A stretch of DNA of 64,000 nt from Pyxidicoccus caerfyrddinensis (lineage in GTDB: Bacteria; Myxococcota; Myxococcia; Myxococcales; Myxococcaceae). The position numbers were made by a program, and so were the translations under genes. Under the pieces are notes generated by a model that saw only the letters and a list, made by a program, of their open reading frames with translations, did no database searches and had not been told where the DNA came from. The DNA is taken from the NCBI RefSeq assembly GCF_010894405.1, contig NZ_JAAIYA010000014.1, forward strand, positions 186,001 to 250,000, in the 5' to 3' direction. Of the stretch, positions 17,196-26,599 are shown piece by piece; the stretch's first letter is position 1; the number at the start of each line of letters is the position of its first letter.

Positions 17196-18479
17196 GTGGA
17201 TATGGCTGGCATTTACGAGGAGCACCTCAACGAGGCTTGTTTCCTCTGGTGGCGCTGGGAAGGCGCCTTGCGCTCCGAGCGTCACGACATGAGGGCGGTG
17301 GTCGCGCTGGAAGGGCGTCTGCTGGCGCATCTGGACGGGCTGGTGGTGGGGGGAGAACCCGTGATTCAGGAGTTCGTGAAGCCGGTGCTGGAGGTTCCGG
17401 AGACGCGTGAGCACCTGTCCGTAGCGGCGTTCGTCTGGTTGGCCGGGTCAGGACAGGATGCGGTGAGTGAGGTGTTTCAGATGTGGCGCTCCGCGCCCGA
17501 AGGCCTGGAGTCCGCGTATCAGCGCGCGCTGGAGTTGTGCGGACGACCGGGACTGGAGAAGGCACTGCTGGCGGGCGCAGTGGACGGGGATGGGGAGTGG
17601 AATGCCCGGGTGCTGGAAGTACTGGCGTTCCGAGGGGCGATTCCGAACGACTTCTGGGGACCGCAGCTGCTCAACGCGGACGCCAGGGCGCAGGTCGCGG
17701 TCCTGCGGGCATTGAGGCCACCGCCCGGGAAACTACTGGAAGACGTGTTGCGGCGACTGCTCGCCCATGAGGAGCCGGAGATACGTCTGGCCGCCATGGA
17801 GGCGGGCCTGGTTGCGGGTTCTCATGCCGCATGGGATGCGTGCCGCCAGGAAGTGCGAAGGCGCGGTGAGGCGCTTCGAGGGGCGTTGGTTCTGCTCGCG
17901 CTTTGCGGAGACGAAAAAGACGTGGTCGGGATTCTGCCGTTGCTCGGAGAGGTGGCGTGGCGTGAGGGGGCGCTCTGGGCTCTGGGATTCAGTGGTCGGA
18001 TGCTCGCAGCGGATTCCTGCCTCGAGATGATGCGCCAGCCCGCGCGGGTGGCGCGGCTCGCGGGAGAGGCCTTCAGTTCCATCACCGGGCTTGCTCTGGA
18101 TGGCGGGTACGCACTTGCGACCCCGGATGAAGATGCGTTGCCTCCGCTCGAAGAGGAAGACCTGGACGCGGACCTCGTTCCGAAGCCGGAGGATGGCCTG
18201 CCCGTGCCAGCTCCTGAGGCGACGGCTCGGTGGTGGTCTCAGGCACGTAAGGGCTTCTCGACACGAGGCCGCTGGCTGCGCGGACAGCCCGCGAATGGTG
18301 GGGCCCTGCTGGATGTGCTGGAGCACGGGGCCATGAGGCGTCGGCGAACGCATGCGCTGGAGTTGGCGCTCCGCAGCAAGGGGGCACTCCACCTTCAAGC
18401 ACGGGCATTCAGCGACCGACAACGCAGGGAATTGGAGCGGATCCGTTCTGCGTGCGTTCGGCTGCCGGTCGCGCTTTGA
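17196..18479 (+). CDS. TIGR02270 family HEAT-like repeat protein
   Basis: A 427-residue protein resembling the TIGR02270 family, often found in T6SS-associated loci of myxobacteria and other proteobacteria. The N-terminus has IYEEHLNEACFLWWRW and a conserved ALEGRLLAHLDGL. Residues 60-290 contain repeated helical pairs (LRRLLAHEEPEIRLAAMEAGL and similar) like HEAT repeats, and the C-terminal region has ARWWSQARKGFSTRGRWLRGQP and FSDRQRRELERIR. The likely start is the GTG at 17196, seven bases after a perfect AGGAGG; an earlier in-frame GTG lies at 17169. The role is unknown, but a scaffold or adaptor for the cargo cassette is plausible. GC rises again in this gene. A strong hairpin follows 57 bases after the stop, marking the cassette end. 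Confidence 0.75.
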   Translation: MDMAGIYEEHLNEACFLWWRWEGALRSERHDMRAVVALEGRLLAHLDGLVVGGEPVIQEFVKPVLEVPETREHLSVAAFVWLAGSGQDAVSEVFQMWRSAPEGLESAYQRALELCGRPGLEKALLAGAVDGDGEWNARVLEVLAFRGAIPNDFWGPQLLNADARAQVAVLRALRPPPGKLLEDVLRRLLAHEEPEIRLAAMEAGLVAGSHAAWDACRQEVRRRGEALRGALVLLALCGDEKDVVGILPLLGEVAWREGALWALGFSGRMLAADSCLEMMRQPARVARLAGEAFSSITGLALDGGYALATPDEDALPPLEEEDLDADLVPKPEDGLPVPAPEATARWWSQARKGFSTRGRWLRGQPANGGALLDVLEHGAMRRRRTHALELALRSKGALHLQARAFSDRQRRELERIRSACVRLPVAL

Positions 18480-18536
18480 GTCCGATTGCCGCGTCAAGAG
18501 CGGTTCGTGAGTCCCCCCAGACTCCCGGCGTGGCAG

Positions 18537-18570
18537 AAGGGCCACGGGCCGCACCCCCCGCGTGGCCCTT
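18537..18570 (+). terminator. Hairpin terminator at the end of the T6SS-like cassette
   Basis: AAGGGCCACG (18537-18546) pairs with CGTGGCCCTT (18561-18570), a perfect ten-base stem with a 14-base loop, after the TIGR02270 gene and before the next operon. Confidence 0.65.
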
Positions 18571-18723
18571 CACCCGCGCTTCGTAGGGGTCCCAACCACG
18601 GGTCCCCTCTGAGGGACTCTGGAGGGAGGGCTGGCAGGCGACTTGAAATGGAGGCCCGTGCTGCCGCAGTCTGTCCGCCCCGCCTACACGCTCCGGCGGA
18701 GTTCCTCCCCACAAGGACGCGCG

Positions 18724-19632
18724 ATGCTTCCCGTCATCCTGGCCGTGCTCCTGTCGCAGGCAGCGCCCGCCGCCGCCCCCAACCCGCGCCAGCAGGGCGT
18801 GCCCATCGGCAAGGGCAAGACGCTGCCCACCGTCCGCCTCACCGCGCCTTCGGGCGGGTGGACGGTGGACCGGATGATGCTCGTCGAGGGCACCATCAGC
18901 GACACCACCATCGACCCCGTGGTGGTCTCCATCAACGGCGACCGCTACCTCATGCGCACCTACGGCGGCCGCTTCAGCCGCAAGTTCCCCGCCGCCAGCG
19001 GGAAGAACATCGTCACGGTGATGGCCACCAACCAGGCCGGCACCGCGCGCACGCAGGCCACCAGCTACGCGCAGATTCCGCCCGTCCCCTTCAAGGTCGT
19101 CCTCACCAGCGACACCGACGGCGTCTACACCGACCTGCACATCTACGAGCCCACCGACTCGAGCGAGGCCGGCGACCAGCTCAAGGTGACGGAGATGGCC
19201 CACGTGTACTGGGCCGACACCGCCAGCCCCTCCGGCGGCACCTTCTTCCTCAACGAGCAGGGCGGCGACTTCGACCAGCCCGCCTACGGCCCGTACCTCT
19301 ACATCCACCGCGCGCCGCCCAAGGGCGTGTACCTGGTGGCCACCAACTACTGGCCCAGCGGCGACAAGGCCCACACCGTGGCCACCCTCAACCTCGCCCT
19401 CTTCGAGGGCACGCCCAACGAAATCCGCCGCATGGTGCGCATCCCCCTCGCCACGCCCGGCACCACGCGCGTGCTGGCCTGGGTGAACGTGCTCGGCGAC
19501 GGGCAGGCCGAGGTGTACGTGCCCGCGCAGGACCCCAAGCCGAAGCACGCGGCCTGGCCCACCAACCTCGCGGAGGCCCTCAAGGAGCTCCAGGCCAGCG
19601 GCGACAGCGGCGGCGAGGGCGAAGGCGGCTGA
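18724..19632 (+). CDS. DUF2135 (YfaP-like) exported protein
   Basis: A 302-residue protein with a signal peptide (LPVILAVLLSQAAPAAA). An Ig-like module follows (TVRLTAPSGGWTVDRMMLVEGTISD), then the DUF2135 region with SDTDGVYTDLHIYEP, SPSGGTFFLNEQGGDFD and GPYLYIHRAPPKGVYLVATNYW, which resemble extracellular calcium-type loops. The C-terminus is Gly/Glu-rich. It corresponds to YfaP of the E. coli yfa cluster, whose genes surround an alpha-2-macroglobulin. It is the first of five co-directional genes with gaps of 21 bases or less, so probably one transcript. The ATG at 18724 is preferred because it starts the signal peptide and has AAGGA upstream; the ORF itself is open 27 codons earlier. Confidence 0.85.
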   Translation: MLPVILAVLLSQAAPAAAPNPRQQGVPIGKGKTLPTVRLTAPSGGWTVDRMMLVEGTISDTTIDPVVVSINGDRYLMRTYGGRFSRKFPAASGKNIVTVMATNQAGTARTQATSYAQIPPVPFKVVLTSDTDGVYTDLHIYEPTDSSEAGDQLKVTEMAHVYWADTASPSGGTFFLNEQGGDFDQPAYGPYLYIHRAPPKGVYLVATNYWPSGDKAHTVATLNLALFEGTPNEIRRMVRIPLATPGTTRVLAWVNVLGDGQAEVYVPAQDPKPKHAAWPTNLAEALKELQASGDSGGEGEGG

Positions 19633-19653
19633 AGTCCCCGAGCCCACACCCCC

Positions 19654-20277
19654 ATGCTCGCCCTGTCCCTGCTCCTGTTGCTCCAGGCGGCCGCGCCCGA
19701 GACGCGCGACGTGCTGCCTCGAGCGGCCGTGCTCGCGGCGCCCGCGCCCGAGACGCGCGACGTGCTGCTGCGGCGGCAGGTGGCGCGCGTGGCGCTCGCG
19801 CAGGTGCGCAAGCAGGACAGTGCGTGGCACCCGGACCAGCGTGACTGCGCGGGCCTCATCCGCTTCGCCTTCCGCATCGCGTACAAGAATGTCGCCCCGG
19901 AGCGCCTGGCCACGCCGCTGTGGCGCAATGAGCGCGGCCAGCCCGCCGACTTCGCGGATGCGGAAACCCTGTTGCAACAGAGCTTCACGCCGCTGGGCCG
20001 CGACGACGCCGCGCGAGACGCGGTGCGCACCGGCGACGTGGTCGCCTTCCGCCAGGAGCACGACTCCGGCACCGTCTTCCATCTGATGCTGGTGGTGCGC
20101 CCGGAGGACCGGGCCCACGCACCGGCTCGCGTCGTCTACCACCCGGGGGAGAAGGGCGCCGCGGTGCGCACCGGACTCCTCCAGAACCTTGCCACCGAGG
20201 CGCCGCTGGAGTGGCGCCCGGTGCCGAACAACGCCGGCTTCCTCGGCTTCTTCCGCTTCAAGGAGTGGATGCCATGA
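19654..20277 (+). CDS. DUF1175 (YfaT-like) exported protein
   Basis: A 207-residue protein with a short signal peptide (LALSLLLLLQAAAP). Conserved DUF1175 features are the DQRDCAGLIRFAFRIAYK motif near residue 65, with the Cys and later His positions reminiscent of an NlpC/P60-like fold (Cys in DCAGLIRF; His in GTVFHLMLVVR), and the terminal GFLGFFRFKEWMP. A peptidase or amidase role is possible but not shown. A 27-base sequence is duplicated near the start, so the octapeptide APETRDVL occurs twice. The stop overlaps the next start as ATGA. It is the second gene of the yfa-like operon. Confidence 0.85.
   Translation: MLALSLLLLLQAAAPETRDVLPRAAVLAAPAPETRDVLLRRQVARVALAQVRKQDSAWHPDQRDCAGLIRFAFRIAYKNVAPERLATPLWRNERGQPADFADAETLLQQSFTPLGRDDAARDAVRTGDVVAFRQEHDSGTVFHLMLVVRPEDRAHAPARVVYHPGEKGAAVRTGLLQNLATEAPLEWRPVPNNAGFLGFFRFKEWMP
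19691..19768 (+). repeat. Direct 27-bp repeat, 51-bp period, in the DUF1175 gene
   Basis: The same 27 bases occur at 19691-19717 and 19742-19768, an in-frame partial duplication of 17 codons that repeats the peptide APETRDVL just after the signal peptide. Confidence 0.85.
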
Positions 20278-21881
20278 CGTCTCCGTCGAGCCCGCCTCCG
20301 GGCACGCCTCCTCCGGCGGCCCCGCCTCCCCGGCAGGGCCCGCCCAAGGCCATGCTGATTGGTCTGGTCACCGTCCTCATCGGCGCCGCCGTCGCGGGCG
20401 GCTTCCTGCTGGGCCGCCGTGGCAAGTCCGGCGGTGGTTCCAGTGGTGGCGCGCCGCTCGTCACCGGTGAGCGGCAGGGGCCTCCCAGCGCGGGCGCCGA
20501 GGTGGAGGGCATGCCCGACGCCGAGGTCGCCACCATGGAGGTGCCCGGCACCGCCGCGCCCGCCGCCGTCTGGGTGGACGTGCACCACCCCGGCAAGGTG
20601 CGCGAGGCCATGGCCGGCAACGCGTGGCTGAAGGAGCAGCTCGGCAAGCCGCTGGGCCAGGGCTTCGTGGGCGGCTGGGCCGCGTTCTTCGGCTCCACCG
20701 GCGAGGACCTGAAGGGCGAGTTCAAGGGCGCGGTGCTGGACCTCGTCGCCAACCAGCTCCTGGACGCGCCGTTCCGCGTGGTGTGGTTCGCCGGTGACGC
20801 GCGCGCGAGCACGCCGGCCTTCGTCCTTCCCAACCCCGGCGGCACCACCACCTCGGCGTTCGACGCGCTGGACCACGTGGCCAACCGCGGTGGCATGAAC
20901 GCGGCGAGCTGCCCGGGTGGCACGGCCGGCACGTACGAGATGAAGCGCTGGCTGGTGGCGGAGCAGACGCTGTGGGCGGCGCGCTCGGCGGACCGCATGG
21001 TGCTCGCCCGTCACCCGGTGGCGGTGCTCCAGGGCCTGTGCACGGAGCTGCCGAAGCTGGAGGCCGAGGACAACGTGGACGTGGAGCTGGGCTTCGACCC
21101 GGACGCGTACGGCCGCGAGGTGCAGCTCCTCACGAGCGTGGTGGGCATCGCCCCGGGCGCGCGGCTCCAGTTCGGAGTGGAGGGCAACAAGCTGGTGGGC
21201 CGAGGCATCGCCGGCCAGCTCATGGACGGCCCCGCGCGCCTCGATGCGGCGCCCCTGTCCGATGACCTGCTCAAGCTGGTCCCCGAGGAGACGCCGGTGC
21301 TGCTCGCGCTCCACCTCAAGCTGCCCGAGTCGCTGGAGCCCGCCACGCTGAAGTCCTTCTGGGAGGAGGGCGGCGGCAAGGGCGCCACGCGCACGCGACA
21401 GGTGGCGCTGGTGTGGACGCCGCGCGGCGACTCTTCGCTGCCGCTGGAGATGGCGATGCTCTGGGGCCGCCCCGAGGACAAGGCCGCGCTGGAGGGGCTG
21501 TTCTCCGGTGGCTACAACCGGCTCGTCACCGGCACGGCGTGCAACCACGTGGTGCTCGCGTCCAACGACGCGGAGCTGGAGCGGCTGAAGAAGGCCTGCG
21601 AGGGCAAGACGCCCAACCTGCTCAACGCGGCGGGTCCGGTGGTGGCGGGCTTCCGCGCGCCGACGTCGGTGGCCTTCGGGGTGAATACGGGACGGCTGCT
21701 CAGCGGCCTCACCATGGACGGCTTCCTGTCCGAGTCCCGCGTGGGGCGCAACGCGCCGATGCCGAACGCGGCGCCCCCTGAAATCGAAGCGGCGCGGCGC
21801 GACCTGGAGTCGATGCCGTTCCTGGGCCTGCGCGGCACCGTGCAGGGCGATTCGCTGGTTCCTGGAGGTTTCGGGTCATGA
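20274..21881 (+). CDS. DUF2138 (YfaA-like) membrane-anchored protein
   Basis: A 535-residue protein with a Pro-rich cytoplasmic N-terminus (20 residues), one membrane anchor at about residues 26-46 (MLIGLVTVLIGAAVAGGFLLG) and a large periplasmic domain. Segments such as AVWVDVHHPGKVRE, LLKLVPEETPVLLALHLKLP and WTPRGDSSLPLEMAMLWG match the DUF2138 style, as expected from its place in the yfa-like cluster; two Cys pairs could form disulfides. The function is unknown. ATGA overlaps at both ends (with DUF1175 upstream and the macroglobulin downstream) show tight translational coupling. Confidence 0.75.
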   Translation: MTSPSSPPPGTPPPAAPPPRQGPPKAMLIGLVTVLIGAAVAGGFLLGRRGKSGGGSSGGAPLVTGERQGPPSAGAEVEGMPDAEVATMEVPGTAAPAAVWVDVHHPGKVREAMAGNAWLKEQLGKPLGQGFVGGWAAFFGSTGEDLKGEFKGAVLDLVANQLLDAPFRVVWFAGDARASTPAFVLPNPGGTTTSAFDALDHVANRGGMNAASCPGGTAGTYEMKRWLVAEQTLWAARSADRMVLARHPVAVLQGLCTELPKLEAEDNVDVELGFDPDAYGREVQLLTSVVGIAPGARLQFGVEGNKLVGRGIAGQLMDGPARLDAAPLSDDLLKLVPEETPVLLALHLKLPESLEPATLKSFWEEGGGKGATRTRQVALVWTPRGDSSLPLEMAMLWGRPEDKAALEGLFSGGYNRLVTGTACNHVVLASNDAELERLKKACEGKTPNLLNAAGPVVAGFRAPTSVAFGVNTGRLLSGLTMDGFLSESRVGRNAPMPNAAPPEIEAARRDLESMPFLGLRGTVQGDSLVPGGFGS

Positions 21882-24800
21882 AGAGTGTTGCTCGTTACGC
21901 GGCGCTCGCCGCCCTGGTGCTGTCCGGCGTGGCCGCGGCCAAGCCGCTCTACATCACCGTCCCGCGCTCCTATGGCAGCCAGGAGCCCGTCGCCGTGGAC
22001 GTGGCCTTCGAGGACAAGGGCCCCGTGGAGCTGCGCGTCCTCAAGCCGGACAACCTGGACGCCTTCATCCGCGCGCAGGGGGATTTGCGCCGCGCGTACC
22101 AGACGCCGCCGACGCTGAACAACCCGGGCCGCGCGCTCAGCCGCGGCCTCAATGCGGTGAATGCGCCGGGCATGTGGCTGCTCGACACGCTCAACCCGTC
22201 CTTCCGCGCGGAAGTGGGTGACGTGCTGCCCAAGCCGTCGGACGTGCCGGGCTCGGGCGAGCCGCTGGCCAAGGTGGCGGAAGGGCCGAAGAAGCTCGTC
22301 GGCGTGCCCCCGGGCTTCACGGTGGCGCGCAGCCAGTGGCTGAACCTGGACCTGGGCGGCGCGGACCGCGACTTCAACGTCCCCGGCTTCAACACGTCGG
22401 ACGAAAGCAGCGGCTTCCAGGAGCGCCGCGTGGTGCTCGCGCCGCTGCCGGCCGGCACCTACGTCCTCCAGCTCGTGCAGGGCAAGGTGGAGGGGCAGGT
22501 GGTGCTCGTCGTCAGTGACCTGACGGTGCAGCTCAAGCAGACGGATGGCCAGGTGCTGGTGCGCGTGGCCGGCAGGGACCAGAAGCCGCGCTCGGGCGCG
22601 CAGGTGCAGGTGTACCTGCCCAAGGGCAAGGGCCCGGCGGGGACGACGGACGCCAAGGGCGAGGTGACGCTCGAGGTCGCCGAGCCGCGCATCATCGCCA
22701 CGGCCGTGTCAGGGAGCGACACGGCGATTGTGGACACGGACTTCTACTCCGCGCTGGCGGTGGCGCCGGACGTGTTCATCTACAGCGACCGGCCCATCTA
22801 CAAGCCGGGCAACGAGGTGAAGTACCGCGGCCTCGTGCGCCAGCCGGACACGTTCCTCGCGCGCCTCTTCACCCCGAAGAAGCGCGAGGTGACGGTGAAG
22901 CTCATCTCGCAGGAAGGCCGCGCCATCACCACGCGCGCCCCGGTGGACGAGTTCGGCGCCTTCAACGGCACGCTCAAGGTTCCGGACGATTTGGGTACCG
23001 GCGTGCTGCGCGTGGAGGCGGAGGTCGACGGGCAGCCGCACCAGGGCGAGGCGCGCGTGCAGGACTACGTGAAGCCGACGTTCTACCTGGAGGTGGACCC
23101 GGAGTCGGAGACGGTGGTGCCCGGGCAGACGCTGCGCGTGAAGGTCCGCGCGCGCCGCTACGCGGGTGGCACGCCCAACGGCGCGAAGTACGAGGTGTTC
23201 CTCTACCGCAGCCTGCTGGACGCGCCCGCGTGGGTGGATGACGCCGGCAAGGGTGGTGGTGGCAGCGCGGTGACGTACGGCTCGTCCTCCAGTACCGAAG
23301 GCAAGCTGAGCGTCCCGGAGCGGCTCTACTCCTCCGTGGCCGCGCGTGACGCCACCGACGACCCGTGGTCCAGCGCGAGCGCGTTCGACGCGAACGGCGA
23401 GGCGGACATCGAAGTGGCCGTGCCGGCGCTGGCGGCGGGCGAGGAGCGGATTCCGTACCGGTACTCGCTCACCATCCGCGCGCGCGACGACCAGGAGACC
23501 TTCGCCAACTCCACCACCGCCTTCTTCCTGTCGAAGGTGGAGGTGATGGGTGTGGCGCGGTACTCGGACCCGGTGGTGGCCAAGGGCGGCGAGGCGACGC
23601 TGGCGATACGCGCCACCACGCTGTCCGGCAAGCCCTACGGCGTCACGCAGGGCGAGGTGGAGTTCGTCTCGCGCAAGGCGGACGGCGCGGAGAAGAGCCT
23701 GGGCAAGCGCTCGTTCACCACGGCGGCGGACGGCACGCATCGCGAGAAGGTGCCCACCTCGGACGTGGGCGCGGTGGTGGCGCGCGTGGTGGTGAAGGAC
23801 AAGAAGGGCGAGACGTGGGAGGGCGAGGAGTCGCTGCTCGTCATCGGCGCGGCGGACGAGCCGGTGGCGCAGGTGCCCAACCTCACGCTGGCGTCGCTGT
23901 CCGGCTCACTGGAGCCGGGAGACACCGCGCGACTGGTGGCGCTGATGCCGGACGGCTGGGGCCCCGGTGGCCGTGACGCGGGCCCGGTGTGGGTGACGCT
24001 GACCGGCGCCAGCCTCTATGCCACGCAGGTGGTGGAGCTGACGGGCCGCACGCTGGTGCACAGCTTCAGCGTGGAGAAGCGCTTCGGCAGCGCGGTGTAC
24101 GCGTCCGTCGCGTACCCCACGGCGACGGGCCGCTGGGAGGAGCGCACGGTGGCGTTCCGCATCGTCCCGCGCGAGCGCACCCTCACGGTGGAGGTGCAGC
24201 CCCGCCGCGTGGAGGCCCCGCCGCTGACGGAGCAGACGCTGGACGTGCGCGTGGTGGACCACGAGGGCCACGGCGTGGTGGCGCAGGTGTCCGTGGGCGT
24301 GGTGGACAAGGCCGTCTACGCCATCCAGAGCGAGTTCCGCCCCAAGGTGCTCGACTTCTTCTACCCGCCGGCGCGCAACAACGTGTCCAACTTCTTCTCG
24401 TCCGAGTTCCAGGGCTACGGCTACGGCGAGGAGCTGGCGCGGAAGATGGCGGGCCTGCCCGACCATGCCTTCGCGTCCATCAAGCCCCCCACCCGCAACG
24501 CGAAGGACCTGGAGAAGGACACCGCGCACTGGGACCCGGGTGTGGTGACGGACCGCGACGGCCGCGCGACGGTGCGCTTCACGCTGCCCTCCAACCAGAC
24601 GCTGTGGGTGGTGACGGCGGTGGCGGCGGACACGTCCGGCCGCTTCGGCGAGGGCACCTCCGAGTTCGCCACGCGCGGCGGTCTCAACCTCTACGCCGCG
24701 CTGCCGCAGTTCATGCGCGAGGGTGACGAGGCGCTCGCCTCCGTGCGCCTGTCCGCGGGCGAGAAGTCGCAGGGCAGCCAGCTGCTGGACGTGAAGCTGG

Positions 24801-26596
24801 CGTCGCTGGGCTCGCTGAAGGCGGAGCAGTCGCAGCACAAGGTGGAGCTGGCCAAGGGTGGCGAGCAGGTGGTGCCGGTGACGCTGAAGGCCACCAGCAC
24901 GGGCGCCGCGCAGCTCGCGGTGGACGTGACGGGCGGCAAGGACCCGCTCAAGGACCGCAAGCTCTTCCAGGTGGAGCCGGCCGCGGTGGAGGACACCGTG
25001 AAGGTGAGCGCCTGGGGCGGCGGCGCGCTGGAGGTTCCCGCGGCGAAGGAGGCGACGCTGGCGAGCGTGGAGCTGGTGCTCCAGCCGTCCATCGTCGACG
25101 CGGCGCTCTCCAACGTGCGCGAGCTGTTGACGTACCCGTACGGCTGCCTGGAGCAGCTCGTGTCCACCACCGTGCCGAACGTGGCGGTATACCAGGTGCT
25201 CCAGCAGGCGGGTGCGCTGGCGAAGCTGGACACGGACACGCAGGCGCTGCTGGCCGAGGCGCGCAGCCGCTCGGTGCAGGGCACCGCGCGCATCCTCAAC
25301 CTCTCCGTGAAGGGCGGCGGCTTCACCTGGTTCGGCGGCTACGACACGCCGAGCCTGCCGCTGACGCTCATCGCCCTGGACGGCCTGGCCTATGCGGCGG
25401 AAGCCGGGCTGGTGGACCGCAATGACCCGCGCATCATCGACAGCTCGCGCTGGCTGGAGGCGCAGGAGGGGCTGCCGCCCGAGTACGACGCCACCCGCGC
25501 CTACGTGCTGGCGCGGCTGGAGGGGCCGAAGCAGGCGGCTCGCGTCCGTGCGCTGGTGGAGGGCGCGGAGGGTGGAGACCTGTACCCGCTGGCGCTGGCG
25601 GTGCTGGCCGCGGAGAAGGCGGGCATCATGAAGGAGCCCGCGCTCCAGGCGCGCATCAACTCGCTGGTGTCCAAGAGCGCGCAGGGCTTCGCCACGCTGG
25701 CTGCGTACAAGCCGGGCCAGCAGCTGGAGATGAACGAGGCGTTCTTCCGCTTCCCGCTGCGGCGCGTGGGCATGACGGCCATCGCCGCGCACGCCGCGTC
25801 GTTCGGCACGCTGGACCTCACCCGCGCCCGCCGCCGCATCCTGGAGATGCTGTCCGAGCCGGACCTGTCCACCTTCGACCGGAGCACCGCGCTGCTGCAC
25901 TCGCTGTGGCTGCTGGAGCGCGACGCGAAGGCCTTCCGGGGCATGCAGCCGCCGGAGGTGAAGGGCGCGAAGGACGTGAAGTTCTCGCCGCGCGGCATGG
26001 GCCTGGTGGCGGTGCTGGCGCCGGGCACGCGCTCGGTGGACGTGGGCGGCTTCGACGGCGTGGCCACCCTGCGGGCCACCGCGCTCACCCCGCTGGCAGC
26101 GGTGCAGCCGCAGGCGGAGGGCATGTCCATCCAGCGCGGCTACTACGTGCTGCGCGAGGGCGGGAAGGTGAAGCTGGCCCCCGGCGACACCGTGTCCCAG
26201 GGTGAAGAGGTCTACGTGGAGCTGACGATGGACGCGCGCGGGGACAACCGCGTGCGCTCCGCGTACTACGTGGTGGAGGACGCGGTGCCGGCGGGCTTCG
26301 TCCCGTTGCAGGAGGACAAGGCCTTCCGTGGGCCGCCGCACTCGCTGCCCCTGGTGCCCGAGGCGCTCCGCCGCCGCGTGCTGAACCCGGAGCGGGCCAC
26401 CTTCTTCTTCGAGGAGCCGGCGTGGTGGAGCAACAGCCCGCGCACGGTGGGCTACGTGATGCGTGCGCAGTTCCCCGGCACGTTCTCCGCGCCGCCCGCG
26501 AGCATCGAGGACATGTACGCCGCCAGCATCCACGGGCGGACGGGCGCGGACTCGCTGAAGGTGGTGCCCTCGAAGAAGGGCACGGGCGACCTGTAG
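21878..26596 (+). CDS. Bacterial alpha-2-macroglobulin with intact thioester (YfaS-like)
   Basis: A 1572-residue periplasmic protein with a cleavable signal peptide (ARYAALAALVLSGVAAAKP) and no lipobox. The order of macroglobulin (MG) beta-domains is visible, including SDRPIYKPGNEVKYRGLVRQ near residue 305 and the domain with TLTVEVQPRRVEAP. The thioester motif GCLEQ is intact (Cys1090 to Gln1093), followed by the alpha-helical thioester domain. Such proteins trap attacking proteases: cleavage of a bait region exposes the thioester, which cross-links to the protease. Two macroglobulin types are known in E. coli: lipoprotein YfhM, paired with PbpC, and YfaS, paired with the yfa genes; this gene belongs to the second by context and lack of lipidation. 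It may protect against proteases met during predation. Confidence 0.93.
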   Translation: MKSVARYAALAALVLSGVAAAKPLYITVPRSYGSQEPVAVDVAFEDKGPVELRVLKPDNLDAFIRAQGDLRRAYQTPPTLNNPGRALSRGLNAVNAPGMWLLDTLNPSFRAEVGDVLPKPSDVPGSGEPLAKVAEGPKKLVGVPPGFTVARSQWLNLDLGGADRDFNVPGFNTSDESSGFQERRVVLAPLPAGTYVLQLVQGKVEGQVVLVVSDLTVQLKQTDGQVLVRVAGRDQKPRSGAQVQVYLPKGKGPAGTTDAKGEVTLEVAEPRIIATAVSGSDTAIVDTDFYSALAVAPDVFIYSDRPIYKPGNEVKYRGLVRQPDTFLARLFTPKKREVTVKLISQEGRAITTRAPVDEFGAFNGTLKVPDDLGTGVLRVEAEVDGQPHQGEARVQDYVKPTFYLEVDPESETVVPGQTLRVKVRARRYAGGTPNGAKYEVFLYRSLLDAPAWVDDAGKGGGGSAVTYGSSSSTEGKLSVPERLYSSVAARDATDDPWSSASAFDANGEADIEVAVPALAAGEERIPYRYSLTIRARDDQETFANSTTAFFLSKVEVMGVARYSDPVVAKGGEATLAIRATTLSGKPYGVTQGEVEFVSRKADGAEKSLGKRSFTTAADGTHREKVPTSDVGAVVARVVVKDKKGETWEGEESLLVIGAADEPVAQVPNLTLASLSGSLEPGDTARLVALMPDGWGPGGRDAGPVWVTLTGASLYATQVVELTGRTLVHSFSVEKRFGSAVYASVAYPTATGRWEERTVAFRIVPRERTLTVEVQPRRVEAPPLTEQTLDVRVVDHEGHGVVAQVSVGVVDKAVYAIQSEFRPKVLDFFYPPARNNVSNFFSSEFQGYGYGEELARKMAGLPDHAFASIKPPTRNAKDLEKDTAHWDPGVVTDRDGRATVRFTLPSNQTLWVVTAVAADTSGRFGEGTSEFATRGGLNLYAALPQFMREGDEALASVRLSAGEKSQGSQLLDVKLASLGSLKAEQSQHKVELAKGGEQVVPVTLKATSTGAAQLAVDVTGGKDPLKDRKLFQVEPAAVEDTVKVSAWGGGALEVPAAKEATLASVELVLQPSIVDAALSNVRELLTYPYGCLEQLVSTTVPNVAVYQVLQQAGALAKLDTDTQALLAEARSRSVQGTARILNLSVKGGGFTWFGGYDTPSLPLTLIALDGLAYAAEAGLVDRNDPRIIDSSRWLEAQEGLPPEYDATRAYVLARLEGPKQAARVRALVEGAEGGDLYPLALAVLAAEKAGIMKEPALQARINSLVSKSAQGFATLAAYKPGQQLEMNEAFFRFPLRRVGMTAIAAHAASFGTLDLTRARRRILEMLSEPDLSTFDRSTALLHSLWLLERDAKAFRGMQPPEVKGAKDVKFSPRGMGLVAVLAPGTRSVDVGGFDGVATLRATALTPLAAVQPQAEGMSIQRGYYVLREGGKVKLAPGDTVSQGEEVYVELTMDARGDNRVRSAYYVVEDAVPAGFVPLQEDKAFRGPPHSLPLVPEALRRRVLNPERATFFFEEPAWWSNSPRTVGYVMRAQFPGTFSAPPASIEDMYAASIHGRTGADSLKVVPSKKGTGDL

Positions 26597-26599
26597 CCC

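Noticed and set aside
18409..20142. Minus-strand ORF of 577 codons over the DUF2135/DUF1175 genes
   Set aside because: Shadow frame of real genes; low complexity, no start signal, no domain.
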